Assembly (NCBI GenBank): GCA_963732345.1
Contig: CAVSZI010000017.1
Span: 361,310-425,309, forward strand
Direction: 5' to 3'
DNA length: 64,000 nt
DNA from: Bog-532 sp963732345
Lineage (GTDB): Bacteria > Actinomycetota > Actinomycetes > Streptosporangiales > Streptosporangiaceae
Both the position numbers and the translations under genes were made by a program. This document shows positions 36,839 to 45,393 of this stretch, piece by piece. The notes under the pieces are model-generated. The model was not told where the DNA came from and did not search any database. It saw only the letters and a program-made list of their open reading frames with translations. Positions within the stretch are counted from its first letter, which is position 1, and the number at the start of each line of letters is the position of its first letter.

Positions 36839-37474
36839 ATGAAGCCTACGAGTACGTCGGCAGGTAGCGCGGCCGTGCCTGGCGCACAGCCACCTCTCTA
36901 CTCTGTCGGGCACTCCAACGTCACTCTCGAAGACCTCTTGCGCCTCCTCCAGCGTCACGATATCGAAGTTGTCGCCGATGTACGTACTTCACCACGGTCC
37001 CGCTACGTCCCACACTTCGACGCAGAATCACTCCAAGAAGCTCTGTCGCGCCAGGCGATCAAATATGTCCCGCTTGGCGAGCAGCTTGGCGGACGGCCAG
37101 ATGGTGACGAGTTCTACGATGAGCAGGACCACGTCCTCTACGGCCAGCTGGCTCGCAGCAAGTGGTTTCAAGCCGGAATTGAGCGGGTGATTAAAGGTTC
37201 GAGGAACTACCGCATTGCGCTCCTCTGCAGCGAAGAAGACCCGTCGAAATGCCACCGTCACCTCCTCATCGGGCGAGTACTGCGAGACCGCGGGATCACG
37301 GTACTTCATATCAGAGGCGATGGCCGAATCGAAACTGAAGACGACCTTGATTCGTGGGAAACCGATACCAGTCCTCAGGTAGCACTTTTTGAAATCAATC
37401 CGGAAGAGCGGCAATGGAGATCTATACGATCGGTTTCACGAAGAAAAGAGCCGCTCAATTCTTCGGGACCCTGA
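36839..37474 (+). CDS. DUF488 family protein, first of a pair
   Basis: 211 residues from ATG 36839, seven bases after AGGAG. DUF488 features: SVGHSNVTLEDLLRLLQRHD as first strand and helix, VVADVRTSPRSRYVPHFD, a variable centre, and the signature ALLCSEEDPSKCHRHLLIG (CxE...CHR). The Cys and CHR residues probably line an active or nucleic-acid-binding site; the biochemical role of the family is not established. G+C is visibly lower than in flanking genes. The 3' end overlaps the next DUF488 gene by 61 bp, so the pair is tightly coupled. Confidence 0.8.
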   Translation: MKPTSTSAGSAAVPGAQPPLYSVGHSNVTLEDLLRLLQRHDIEVVADVRTSPRSRYVPHFDAESLQEALSRQAIKYVPLGEQLGGRPDGDEFYDEQDHVLYGQLARSKWFQAGIERVIKGSRNYRIALLCSEEDPSKCHRHLLIGRVLRDRGITVLHIRGDGRIETEDDLDSWETDTSPQVALFEINPEERQWRSIRSVSRRKEPLNSSGP

Positions 37475-37851
37475 GAGAAGCTGGCGTCGAGCAGCTAGTC
37501 GACGTTAGGCTGAATAATGTCTCGCAGCTTGCCGGCTTCACGAAACGTGACGATCTTGAATTCTTCCTTAGCGAACTGTGCGACGCTGCTTACCTGCACG
37601 AATCTCTACTAGCGCCCACACAGGCTCTCCTTGATAGTTATAAGAAGATGCATCTCCCTTGGAGCGAATACGCGGATCAATTTCTACAGCTTATGGCCGA
37701 TCGACGGATTGAAGATAAACTAGATCCCATGATCTTCGAAATGCGCACTGTATTGCTGTGCAGCGAGCCCACGGCTGAGCGGTGTCACCGGAGACTAGTG
37801 GTCGAGTACTTGGATAAGACGTGGGGGGGAGTAAGGGCAGTGCACTTGTAG
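37414..37851 (+). CDS. DUF488 family protein, second of a pair
   Basis: 145 residues, a compact DUF488 domain: YTIGFTKKRAAQFFGTLREA, LVDVRLNNVSQLAGFTKRDD, HESLLAPTQALLDSYKK and the hallmark VLLCSEPTAERCHRRLVVEY. It belongs to a different branch from its neighbour (the LNNVSQLAGFTK form). Its start lies 61 bp inside the first DUF488 gene, and a third gene follows 15 bp after its stop. About 47% G+C in the line sampled (37621-37680), against roughly 70% outside, so probably transferred. Confidence 0.8.
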   Translation: MEIYTIGFTKKRAAQFFGTLREAGVEQLVDVRLNNVSQLAGFTKRDDLEFFLSELCDAAYLHESLLAPTQALLDSYKKMHLPWSEYADQFLQLMADRRIEDKLDPMIFEMRTVLLCSEPTAERCHRRLVVEYLDKTWGGVRAVHL

Positions 37852-37866
37852 TCTGGAGTGACGTCA

Positions 37867-38532
37867 ATGGGAAGCCTGGATTTTGTGTGCCTGGCTAGCT
37901 CACGAAAGCACAACGGCCGGTGTGTCGCGGGAATCACAATGTCGGGCGAGTGGATAAGACCGGTAAGCTCTGAGCCGGACGGAACTCTTTACTCGCAGCA
38001 CTATATCTTAAATGATGGTTCCGAGCCCGCAACCCTCGATGTAATTCGGATAGATGCCTCCCGGGCCCCGGAACCACATCAGCCAGAGAACTGGCGGATC
38101 AGCGGTGCACAGTGGCAGCACCTCGGGCGCCTGAGCGGGCAACAGGCAAAGCCTCGGCTCCAGCGAGCAGTAAACCCAGGACCATATCTCCTCGGCAGTC
38201 CCTCGGACAGGATAAGTTACGAATATCTTGTTGAGCACCCTATACAATCATCTCTTTGCCTGGCGAAGCCCGCTGAACTTCGGTGGAGGATCACAACTAA
38301 TGCGAGAGGTAGCAGACAGGTCCGTGCTATCTTCAGCTTGGCAGGTACCGAATATAACCTTTCCGTCAGCGATCCCGCCTGGACGGACAGCCTCAGTGGC
38401 CTGGGGATCGGCTCTTACGATAATGCGGAGGCAGGGATCTCGGCCAGCCAATCCACTTTCCTAACCGTTAGCCTCACGGAGCCATTCAATGGTAACTGCT
38501 TCAAGTTAATTGCCGCCGTCGTTGTGCTATGA
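37867..38532 (+). CDS. Third gene of the DUF488 cassette, uncharacterised
   Basis: 221 residues from ATG 37867, eight bases after GGAG; a GTG three codons earlier is possible. The protein starts DFVCLASSRKHNGRCVAGIT and continues GEWIRPVSSEPDG, then DVIRIDASRAPEPHQPENW in a mainly beta pattern. A second beta-rich half carries LRWRITTNARGSRQVRAIFS and DPAWTDSLSGLG. The two beta-rich halves are compatible with a double OB-like or nucleic-acid-binding protein, but that is inference. No enzyme motif is seen. Operonic with the DUF488 pair and AT-rich like them. Confidence 0.65.
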   Translation: MGSLDFVCLASSRKHNGRCVAGITMSGEWIRPVSSEPDGTLYSQHYILNDGSEPATLDVIRIDASRAPEPHQPENWRISGAQWQHLGRLSGQQAKPRLQRAVNPGPYLLGSPSDRISYEYLVEHPIQSSLCLAKPAELRWRITTNARGSRQVRAIFSLAGTEYNLSVSDPAWTDSLSGLGIGSYDNAEAGISASQSTFLTVSLTEPFNGNCFKLIAAVVVL

Positions 38533-38623
38533 AGAGTCCTATCCGGAGATGGCGGAGTCTTGCTGCGCCAGCTATTGGGTCACTCTGTTACGCCCGATTG
38601 GCTGCGGCTAGCGAGAAGATGAA

Positions 38624-39336
38624 CTACTGAAATCCGTTGTGGCGTCGCATGGCATGTAAACCTTTATCACGGCCCCAGATTCGGTCTCGCTCGGGCAGGC
38701 TGGCGAGTTGATCGGCGATCTGCTTCGGGCGCGGTTCGTCATCTCGGCGGATCTCGCCGACAAGGGCGCTCACGGACGTGCGGACCTTCGAACGCCAGGA
38801 ACTGATCTCCTCGGCCGATGCTGACGCAGCTGGCGGATCAATGGTGAGAACCAGTTCCGCGTATCGCTCGAGCAGCGTATCAACGGGCCCACGAGGTCCA
38901 CGACCATAGGCATCGGCCGAGCCGGGAGGCCCGACGAGGGAGTAGACCTTCTGCAGATCAAACAGCCGTTCAGTCTGCGGTGACGCTACGATGCGGCGCT
39001 CAAGGTCCCAGCCAGAGCTCTAAGCCGGCGGGGGTTAGCGGAACGGTCCGGATTGATCGCAGGCACGATGTAGGCCTCGCGGGCGCCTGGAGAACGCTGC
39101 CAAGCACGCCGCTCGTCCCGGCGGAGCGGAGCAAACGCGCGGCTGTCCAACTGGAGCTGACGTCTAGCCCACAGATATTCCTCCAGGAACTTGGCGTTCT
39201 GCGGCCAACGGAGATCCGTGAGGGTGTCCAGCACGACCTCTCGGATGGGCTGGCTCGGGCGATTCCGCAGCCCGCACGCAACGACTGTCCCACAATCGCG
39301 GACCGTGACCCGAGCGAAACGCCAAGATGTAATCGA
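38624..39336 (-). pseudogene. Uncharacterised protein-coding region, one frameshift, start not identified
   Basis: The minus strand encodes a coherent ~235-residue protein in two frames. From 39336 it reads WRFARVTVRDCGTVV, then LRNRPSQPIREVVLDTLTDL and RWPQNAKFLEEYLWARRQLQ, up to NPDRSANPRRL. At about 39020 one base is missing, and the sequence continues SSGWDLERRIVASPQTERLF, KVYSLVGPPGSADAYGRGP and IADQLASLPERDRIWGRDKG to TAG at 38624. Codon usage and helix-like periodicity look genuine throughout. There is no ATG/GTG start before the in-frame stop at 39337-39339, so the N-terminus may also be damaged. No family recognised. It lies between the DUF488 cassette and a nuclease-like gene. Confidence 0.55.
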
Positions 39337-39365
39337 TCAGCTAACATCCCCGCAGGAGGGACGCC

Positions 39366-40298
39366 ATGAAGCTGATGGAGGCAAGGGATCTCGTCCTTGA
39401 CCTGATCCTGGCCGGGCTGCCGTCGGCTTCCGGCTCACTGATCGTCGATCCGGCCTCACCAGACGGCGACCCGGGAAAATTCATGATCGCCGGGAAGGTG
39501 GCGCGCGCCATTCATCATTTTGATGGCTGGTACGTGCCGATCAATCTGAGATGGTTTGTCGGCAGCTACGACCAGCCCCTGATCAATAGCACGCCGTTCT
39601 ACTGGTATGTGTTCGCCCTCCCGAAGAGAAGACGTTACCTGTCTGATCATTACTTTATCTGCGACTACCTTCAGATGCGCGAGTGGGTGCTGGCCTTTAC
39701 GGCACCGCTTGGAAATACTCACCGCGACCACTCTTCATGGCGTTCCGACCTTCGGCTCTACCCAGACGAGCGCTCTGGCTATTTCCGCTGGGGCGATGAA
39801 CCGCCCGGCATCGATGATCAGCCCGGGCGCGTATTCGAGGTCGATAACTTCGCAACTGTCATTGCACCGGTTCCTCTCGGCCAGCATGTCGGTACCTTTG
39901 GTATGGGCGGAGAATCGACCGCGCATAAGTTGTTGAAATATTATGTCGCCGATCACCCACGCGAGTTCGGTCTGAGCGCAGCGGCGACACCGCATGTTGA
40001 GTATTCGTTCGCGACAGGTGATCGTGTCGACGTGATGTTTGAGAACCATCTGCCGGATCGAACGGTGATAGAGGTGGAAGTCGAGGGCGAGCGAGAAGTC
40101 TGCATTGGAATCCTCCAGGCAATCAAGTACCGATCACTTGCCGCCGCGGATGCTGGCTACCCGCTACTTACCTCGCGAGTCAGGTCCCTCGTAGTTGCAT
40201 ATTCGACAGATTACGTGAAGGCCAACGAACTGGCCGATCGCTATGAAATTCCCCTCTTCGCTGTAAACCGTGAGCTGGTGCTGGGAAGGGCGCGCTAG
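39366..40298 (+). CDS. PD-(D/E)XK nuclease-like protein
   Basis: 310 residues from ATG 39366, after AGGAGGG. The first ~190 residues contain aromatic-rich alpha/beta sequence (WYVPINLRWFVGSYDQ, YFRWGDEPPGIDDQPGRVFE) that I cannot place. The last ~110 read VEYSFATGDRVDVMFENH, RTVIEVEVEGEREVCIGILQ and AIKYRSLAAADAGYP. This D..(20)..ExE..(14)..K pattern followed by a helix is that of PD-(D/E)XK restriction-type nucleases. It converges with a helicase gene, 3 bp apart. A DNA-targeting defence role is plausible but inferred. Confidence 0.6.
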   Translation: MKLMEARDLVLDLILAGLPSASGSLIVDPASPDGDPGKFMIAGKVARAIHHFDGWYVPINLRWFVGSYDQPLINSTPFYWYVFALPKRRRYLSDHYFICDYLQMREWVLAFTAPLGNTHRDHSSWRSDLRLYPDERSGYFRWGDEPPGIDDQPGRVFEVDNFATVIAPVPLGQHVGTFGMGGESTAHKLLKYYVADHPREFGLSAAATPHVEYSFATGDRVDVMFENHLPDRTVIEVEVEGEREVCIGILQAIKYRSLAAADAGYPLLTSRVRSLVVAYSTDYVKANELADRYEIPLFAVNRELVLGRAR

Positions 40299-40301
40299 TT
40301 G

Positions 40302-41966
40302 TCACGCTGGCGTGGACATCAGCTGGCTGGGCTGGCCGCTCCATGACAGCGCCAGCTCGTCCCGTGCTCGGGTGGCCGCCACATAGAGCAAGGACCGCTC
40401 GCGCAACATGGCGTCCGCCCAGGCTTCCTCGGTGTACTGCTCGTCGCGCAGCGGCCTGGGGATCGCTCCCTGGTTGACCCCGAACAGCAGCACCTTGGAG
40501 AACTCGGTCCCCTTGGCCCGGTGCATGGTCATCACCACCGGCTGGCCCGGCTTGATGTGCTCACGGTCGACGGCCCGGACCGTGACGCCGCGCTCGGCCA
40601 GGCCGGTGACCACCCGGTCCCGCTGGCGCTGCTCCCGGACGAGGATCGCGATCGTCTCGGGCGCATCGCGTTCGTTGATCCACTCACCGATGAGATCAGC
40701 GGAGCGGTCGAGTTCCTCGCTCAGCGTCGCGCATGCGATCAGCCGCGGCGCGGGCCCACTGCGCGCCGACCGGTAGGCGGACGCGCTCTCCGGCTCCTCC
40801 TCCAGATCGACGTACGAGCCCCCTTCAAGGACGCTGATCGCAAACGCGAGGTTCTGGGCCGTTGTGCGGTAATTCAGCGTCAGCCGCTGTGACCGGCCCA
40901 CGATCCGGATCCCGAACTGGGACAGCACGACCCGCTGCCCGTAGATGCGCTGATGGGAGTCCTCGGCGATGAACAGATCGTCGGCATGCTCGCCGACCAG
41001 GGTGCGCAGCAGCTGCCAGTGCGCGGGCCCGAGATCCTGACCCTCGTCCACGAGCACGTGGTCGGCCAGGTATTCGCCCCGGGTTTCGCCCACCCGTCGC
41101 AGATACGAGGCGGCGAGCGTCGCGGCCTCAGGGAAGTCGACCGTGCCCGCAATACGGGCCTGAGCCCGGTATGCCTCGACAACGTCCCAGACGGACGCTC
41201 GTTTGGCTCGGTCCAGGGCGACACCGCGCCCGGGTCGCCGCACTTTGTAGTACGCCTCCCGGGTGGTGATGCGGTTGGGCAGGACCACCTGGGCGTATTC
41301 GGCGGCAAAAAAGGCCGCACTGCGTAGGGCGGACGGCAGCGCTTCCCCGGCCGCGTCCAGCGCATCTCGCCAGGCGGCATTGAGGGTGCGCCCGCTGACC
41401 TGCGCTGTTCCCACACCAAGGACGGCTTCCGTGTCGGCGGCGATGTCGGTACCAGCGCGCTTGAGGACGAAGCTGGCGAGAGCATCAATGCCAAGCACGC
41501 AGACACCCGGTTCCCCCAGGCCGGCCGCCCGGGCCAGGGCCGGGTCCAGGCGATCGAGGTCGGTGCGCAGCTGGTCGGCCAGGTTGGTGGTGAAGGTGGT
41601 CAGCAGGACCCGTGAGCCCGGTGCACGGCGGGCCAGCATCCGGGCCCGGTGCAAGAGCACGACCGTCTTACCGGTGCCGGCGCCCCCGGACAGACGGAAT
41701 GGGCCACGGTAGGAGCGCCGGGCGTATTTGCGCTGCTCGGGGTGCAGGAAAACCCGCCAGGCGCCGAAGTCGCCGCCCTCGATCACCCGGCGCAGTTCTG
41801 CGTTGTTCTCAATCCAGGTGAACGACATCTGCGCGGCTGGATGGCGCAGTCCCTTGACCAGCCGATCGCTGTCGCTCTCCCCGGCCGCCGACGCCGGCTC
41901 CCTGAGGCTGAGCCCCTCCTGAACGTCGGCCACACTGTTACCGGTGGCGAGCTCAAGGAGCGCCAT
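40302..41966 (-). CDS. UvrD/Rep-like SF1 DNA helicase, N-terminus damaged
   Basis: 554 residues from the first available ATG. SF1A motifs in order: Walker A LSGGAGTGKTVVLLHRA, motif II VLVDEGQDLG, QRIYGQRVVLS, LNYRTT (motif IV), VVMTMHRAKGTEFSKVLLFG (motif V) and YVAATRARDELAL (motif VI). The coding signal continues upstream in the same frame (SRIPTVLGIDES at about 42085) without a start codon before an in-frame TGA near 42180. A separate Met-initiated frame, MTSSVTFSAQ, lies over the same bases. The family's ~120-residue N-terminal nuclease/toxin-like domain is missing, so the gene is probably 5'-truncated. Unwinds DNA in the 3'-5' direction if active. Confidence 0.8.
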   Translation of the reverse strand: MALLELATGNSVADVQEGLSLREPASAAGESDSDRLVKGLRHPAAQMSFTWIENNAELRRVIEGGDFGAWRVFLHPEQRKYARRSYRGPFRLSGGAGTGKTVVLLHRARMLARRAPGSRVLLTTFTTNLADQLRTDLDRLDPALARAAGLGEPGVCVLGIDALASFVLKRAGTDIAADTEAVLGVGTAQVSGRTLNAAWRDALDAAGEALPSALRSAAFFAAEYAQVVLPNRITTREAYYKVRRPGRGVALDRAKRASVWDVVEAYRAQARIAGTVDFPEAATLAASYLRRVGETRGEYLADHVLVDEGQDLGPAHWQLLRTLVGEHADDLFIAEDSHQRIYGQRVVLSQFGIRIVGRSQRLTLNYRTTAQNLAFAISVLEGGSYVDLEEEPESASAYRSARSGPAPRLIACATLSEELDRSADLIGEWINERDAPETIAILVREQRQRDRVVTGLAERGVTVRAVDREHIKPGQPVVMTMHRAKGTEFSKVLLFGVNQGAIPRPLRDEQYTEEAWADAMLRERSLLYVAATRARDELALSWSGQPSQLMSTPA

Positions 41967-42270
41967 GCCCTGCCATTCAACGGCCTGTGCGGCCAGGGCG
42001 ATGAGGGCATTCTCGTCTTCCGCGACCAGGGCGCGGGCCGCCAGTGACTCGTCGATACCGAGGACGGTCGGGATTCTGGAATCCAGCCGATCAGGAAATC
42101 GATCGGACCGCGCCGGATGGCTTCCAGGTTCTGGGCGCTGAACGTCACCGAGGAGGTCATTAGCTCTGCGGCTACGTCATCCCGGAGCCAGGGTGGCGGC
42201 TCGAATGTACCGACCTGCGCAGGCCCGGCGTAGCCATTCCGGGGGCTGCAGGTCCGAGTTCAGCCTGTGT

Positions 42271-42519
42271 TCAGCGTTCTGTCCGAACTCGCTGGATAAA
42301 CGATTCCCACACTGACGGCGCGAAGGTCAATTTGGGGCCATTAGGGTTCTTTGAGTCACGGACGGCGAGACGGGCCTTTCCGGTGGAGGCCACCTCGACG
42401 CAAGCTCCGCCGTTGTCACCGCTGTAACTGGCCTTGCGCCATACGCCGACCTCGACGCATCCGCCGCCGTTCGCGCCGCTGTGACTGGCCTTGCGCCAAG
42501 TCACGTGGCTGATGTCCAT
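42271..42519 (-). CDS. DUF397 protein with duplicated motif
   Basis: 82 residues. DUF397 proteins have one motif W(R/K)KSSxSGxxGxCVEV near the N-terminus. Here it occurs twice in tandem: TWRKASHSGANGGGCVEV, then VWRKASYSGDNGGACVEV, followed by the usual VRDSKNPNGPKLTFAPSVWE tail. The start codon lies 19 bp inside the upstream XRE/DUF5753 gene, the standard arrangement. These pairs control development and antibiotic production in streptomycetes; DUF397 acts as partner or modulator of the XRE protein. Confidence 0.9.
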   Translation of the reverse strand: MDISHVTWRKASHSGANGGGCVEVGVWRKASYSGDNGGACVEVASTGKARLAVRDSKNPNGPKLTFAPSVWESFIQRVRTER

Positions 42520-43337
42520 GATTTTGCTGCTTCCTCAAGTAGCGCCTGCGAGGCCGCCCATGGGAGTGCCTCCCGTACGAGCGTATCCCAGCAATCGGCG
42601 AGCGTTTCGACGTCCTCACGGCGATCGACGAACTGGCCTTGGCAGGCTGTCTCCTGGTACCCGGCGGCTGGCGCGTCCTCGTAATCGGCGATCGCGAACC
42701 CACCGGCGCATAGACCCAGGTGGACTCCTACCGCAGACGAGATGACCTGCACGGATACATACGGGCGCCGGGCCGCCTCGATCAGGTGACCTACCTGCTC
42801 ACGCATCACGTAGCGCCCGCCGACTGGGCGGCGCAGCACTGACTCGTCCACGATCACCCACAAGGCCGGAGGCCCTTCCTGTGCGAGGATCTCCTGCCGC
42901 TTCAGACGAGCCGCGACCTGCTCGTTGATCTCCTCGTCCGTCATGCCGAAGCGCGTCCGGAAAACGGCCCGCGCGTAGTCCTCGGTCTGGAGCAGGCCAG
43001 GCACCAGCAACGGCTCGAACCAGCGGAGCTTCTTGGCCTCGCGCTCGCTGACCAGCCACTCCTGGAACCAGGAGGGGTAGGCCTGGTAGCCGAGGCCGTC
43101 GCCGATCTCGTCGCGGAGGTGGGTCAGGGCGCCGTCGGCTGGAAGGACTCGCTCCAGGTCTTCGGTGACGTCGGCGGTGGCTGCGCGCTGGCCTAGCTCA
43201 ATGGCCTGGATTAATGAGACGGACTTGCTGATCTGGCGGGCCAGGTCGGTGCGGCTGAGGCCGGCTCGTTCCCGGTAGTAGCGCAGCATCGCGCCGAACA
43301 CCTGACGGGGTGTGCGGGCGGTCTCTCGCGACGACAT
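42501..43337 (-). CDS. XRE-family regulator with DUF5753 sensor domain
   Basis: 278 residues from ATG 43337, preceded by GGAGG. Residues 10-70 form a Cro/C1 helix-turn-helix (VFGAMLRYYRERAGLSRTDL, ARQISKSVSLIQAIELGQRA). The rest is DUF5753: WFEPLLVPGLLQTEDYARAV, ILAQEGPPALWVIVDESVLR, VSVQVISSAVGVH, FVDRREDVETLADCWDTLVR. Same family as WhiJ-like regulators of Streptomyces. Overlaps the DUF397 gene, and a HATPase gene is divergent upstream, completing the classic trio. Confidence 0.92.
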   Translation of the reverse strand: MSSRETARTPRQVFGAMLRYYRERAGLSRTDLARQISKSVSLIQAIELGQRAATADVTEDLERVLPADGALTHLRDEIGDGLGYQAYPSWFQEWLVSEREAKKLRWFEPLLVPGLLQTEDYARAVFRTRFGMTDEEINEQVAARLKRQEILAQEGPPALWVIVDESVLRRPVGGRYVMREQVGHLIEAARRPYVSVQVISSAVGVHLGLCAGGFAIADYEDAPAAGYQETACQGQFVDRREDVETLADCWDTLVREALPWAASQALLEEAAKSWTSAT

Positions 43338-43507
43338 TGGTTCCTCCGCATACAAGAGGCACACAATTCTGGAGCGGCGCATACAGGGTCCGGGTATCCC
43401 CCACGCCCGGCCGGCAATCCGCCATGTAGCTGTTACGAATGTACTCCCCGCAGCGACAGCCTGGTGAGCATCAAAGAGGAGCAGATTACGACAGCGAGGA
43501 CCTTCGG

Positions 43508-43921
43508 ATGTGCGACCAGGGGATGCCAGGATGTATCGCGCCAACGCAGCTACGCAGGTGCGCCTTTTCTTTTCCCGGCCGCCGCGATCAGGTCAGGCAT
43601 GCGCGGGCCTTTATCGCCCGTTTCCTGGACGGGCACCCTGCGGCCGACGACGCAATCCTGCTGGTCAGCGAGCTGGCGGCGAATGCGTGCGCGCACAGTG
43701 CCAGCGGGCGGCCGGGCGGCGTGTTCATGGTCCGCATCCAGATCTGCGACGGTGGGCGCGTGTATGCCGAGGTCGAGGATCAGGGAAGCTCCTGGGAGGG
43801 CACGTTCGGGGAAATCGAGAGCCCGCACGGGCTGTATCTCCTGCGTTCCCTATCGGCCGAGTGCGGTACCCGCCCTGGTGCCCGCGGATGGGTGATCTGG
43901 TTTGTGCTCGGCCGGCCGTGA
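43508..43921 (+). CDS. RsbW-like ATP-binding (HATPase_c_2) protein
   Basis: 137 residues from ATG 43508. GHKL ATPase features: VRHARAFIARFLDGHPAADD, the N-box LLVSELAANACAHSASG, the G1 box VEDQGSSWEG and a short SPHGLYLLRSLSAECGTRPG lid region. Anti-sigma-factor kinases of this type phosphorylate or bind partner proteins, and in actinomycetes they sit divergent from XRE/DUF397 pairs as here (170 bp between starts). A 66-bp piece of an homologous gene recurs at 52332. Confidence 0.88.
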   Translation: MCDQGMPGCIAPTQLRRCAFSFPGRRDQVRHARAFIARFLDGHPAADDAILLVSELAANACAHSASGRPGGVFMVRIQICDGGRVYAEVEDQGSSWEGTFGEIESPHGLYLLRSLSAECGTRPGARGWVIWFVLGRP

Positions 43922-43936
43922 CCGTGCCCGTGACCT

Positions 43937-44224
43937 GTGACCGGCACCGCCGAAAAGGAGCCGCTGCCCATGGCTGCCTGCGCTGGCATCAGCCTGGAGA
44001 CCGCCCTTGTCAGTGCCCGGCAGACGCTGGCTTCGGTGGCGGAGCGCGCCAAGCAGCCGGGCTACTACTCCGGGGCCCGCACCGACATCATCAACGCGCA
44101 TGCCGATCTTCGCGCCGCGCTGGACATGCTGGTCAAGGCGGCCGGGCCCGGCGGCCCGGATGCAGCCGGAACTCCCGGGCCACCCGGTCCCAATGACGGC
44201 CGGGAAGGCCCAGCCACCCGGTAG
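43937..44224 (+). CDS. Small hypothetical protein
   Basis: 95 residues from GTG 43937, 15 bp after the HATPase stop. The centre is helical: ISLETALVSARQTLASVAER then GARTDIINAHADLRAALDML. The tail is Pro/Gly-rich and disordered. An ATG at 43970 would give an 84-residue product. Proximity suggests co-transcription with the HATPase. No family recognised. Confidence 0.5.
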   Translation: MTGTAEKEPLPMAACAGISLETALVSARQTLASVAERAKQPGYYSGARTDIINAHADLRAALDMLVKAAGPGGPDAAGTPGPPGPNDGREGPATR

Positions 44225-44231
44225 GACATCG

Positions 44232-44579
44232 CTATCCCCAGAAGATCGCGGTCGGGTCGGCGTCGATCTCCCGCAGGAGGTCGTCCACGTGCACCGAGGG
44301 CGCGAGCCGGTCGTAGGCATGGAACCGCAGGTGGCGGTCACGCCACAACAGCGACCAGCGCCCGCTCGCCTTGGTGTAGCGCAGCCGCGCGATGGGAAGC
44401 CGTGTCCACTCCGGGCCGGCCTCCGGGCGCCAGGGCGGCCTGCACTCCACGATCGTCAGGTGCCGCGGCTCGACGTCACATTCCACCCGTATCTCGTCAC
44501 GGACGTGCCCGGGAACGCGCTGCTCGCACCAGCGCCGCACCCGCGCCACGTCCAGCTCAGGCAATCCGGTTTCCGCCAC
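44232..44579 (-). CDS. DUF3024 protein
   Basis: 115 residues from GTG 44579. LPELDVARVRRWCEQRVP, HVRDEIRVECDVEPRHLTIV, ECRPPWRPEAGPEWTRLP and IARLRYTKASGRWSLLWRD match the DUF3024 pattern: a helix then an antiparallel sheet with conserved E-R-P-W and a Lys/Arg-rich strand. Length fits the family. The frame is open upstream to 44753, but those residues are low-complexity. Function unknown; the family is common in actinobacteria. Confidence 0.8.
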   Translation of the reverse strand: MAETGLPELDVARVRRWCEQRVPGHVRDEIRVECDVEPRHLTIVECRPPWRPEAGPEWTRLPIARLRYTKASGRWSLLWRDRHLRFHAYDRLAPSVHVDDLLREIDADPTAIFWG

Positions 44580-45015
44580 CCACCGAGTCTGGCAGAACGC
44601 CGATGTACCCGGAGACCAGGCGCTGTTCTTGATCCGGCCGGTCCTTGAGAACCGGCGATGAACAGGGGAACCCGCTGGCTTCGGTTCGGGTGGAGAGCGC
44701 CGGGCGGTATGACCTCGCGCGGCGCTGCCACGGCTATTCCCGCGACCTGCCACCAGTCGTAGCAGGGTCCGGCGGAGCGTACGCTGAGAAAATGCTGCTC
44801 CCTACCCCGGCGGTTGCCCGGTCAGATGCTGCAGCCGTGGGGCTCCGGCCTTTCCTGCGCCGACCGGTCCCGTCGGGTGGATGACAAATGACGGCTGAGC
44901 GCCCCCGGCCCGTGCCCCTGCCGACTGTGACCAGCCGCCAGGACCGTCTACCGGGTACGCCAGATTCGTTACCGCTTGAGGAGCAGCCCATGGGCCTCAT
45001 TGCCTGGGCGAACCG
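44580..45015. other. Intergenic stretch, nothing recognised
   Basis: Between the DUF3024 start and the next plus-strand gene I see no convincing frame, hairpin or operator. Plus-strand frames in it have Arg/Pro-rich, shadow-like composition. Confidence 0.4.
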
Positions 45016-45393
45016 GTGAGCACGCTCGGCCCGCGGGGCCGGTCCGGCCCGGGGCCGACGGCCCGGCGGGGACTGAGCACTGGCACGGGTCTCTTCCTGA
45101 TCGCGGTGGGCGCGATCTTGTGGTTCGCCGTCACTGCAAACGCCGTGCCCGGCCTGAACTTGCACATCGTGGGTGTCATCCTGCTGCTGATCGGTGTCGT
45201 TGGCCTGCTGCTGCCAATGGCAAGCGGCCCACGGACTCGCCGGTTGCTGAGCCCGTGGCTGCGCCCCAGCGGACAGGACAACCCCAGGGTGGACGAGCTC
45301 AAAAGGGCCGCAGCCGCGGACGATGCCGTGATCGAAGAGGACGACAAGTTCTTTGACCCGGATGGACCCGGGAGCCGGGAAGACGATCTTTGA
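45016..45393 (+). CDS. DUF6458-like two-helix membrane protein
   Basis: 125 residues from GTG 45016. After an Arg/Gly-rich start come two hydrophobic segments, STGTGLFLIAVGAILWFAV and LNLHIVGVILLLIGVVGLLL, separated by TANAVPG. This arrangement is typical of the short actinobacterial membrane family annotated DUF6458. The C-terminus is hydrophilic and acidic (AVIEEDDKFFDPDGPG). Probably an inner-membrane protein with cytosolic tail. Function unknown. Confidence 0.7.
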   Translation: MSTLGPRGRSGPGPTARRGLSTGTGLFLIAVGAILWFAVTANAVPGLNLHIVGVILLLIGVVGLLLPMASGPRTRRLLSPWLRPSGQDNPRVDELKRAAAADDAVIEEDDKFFDPDGPGSREDDL

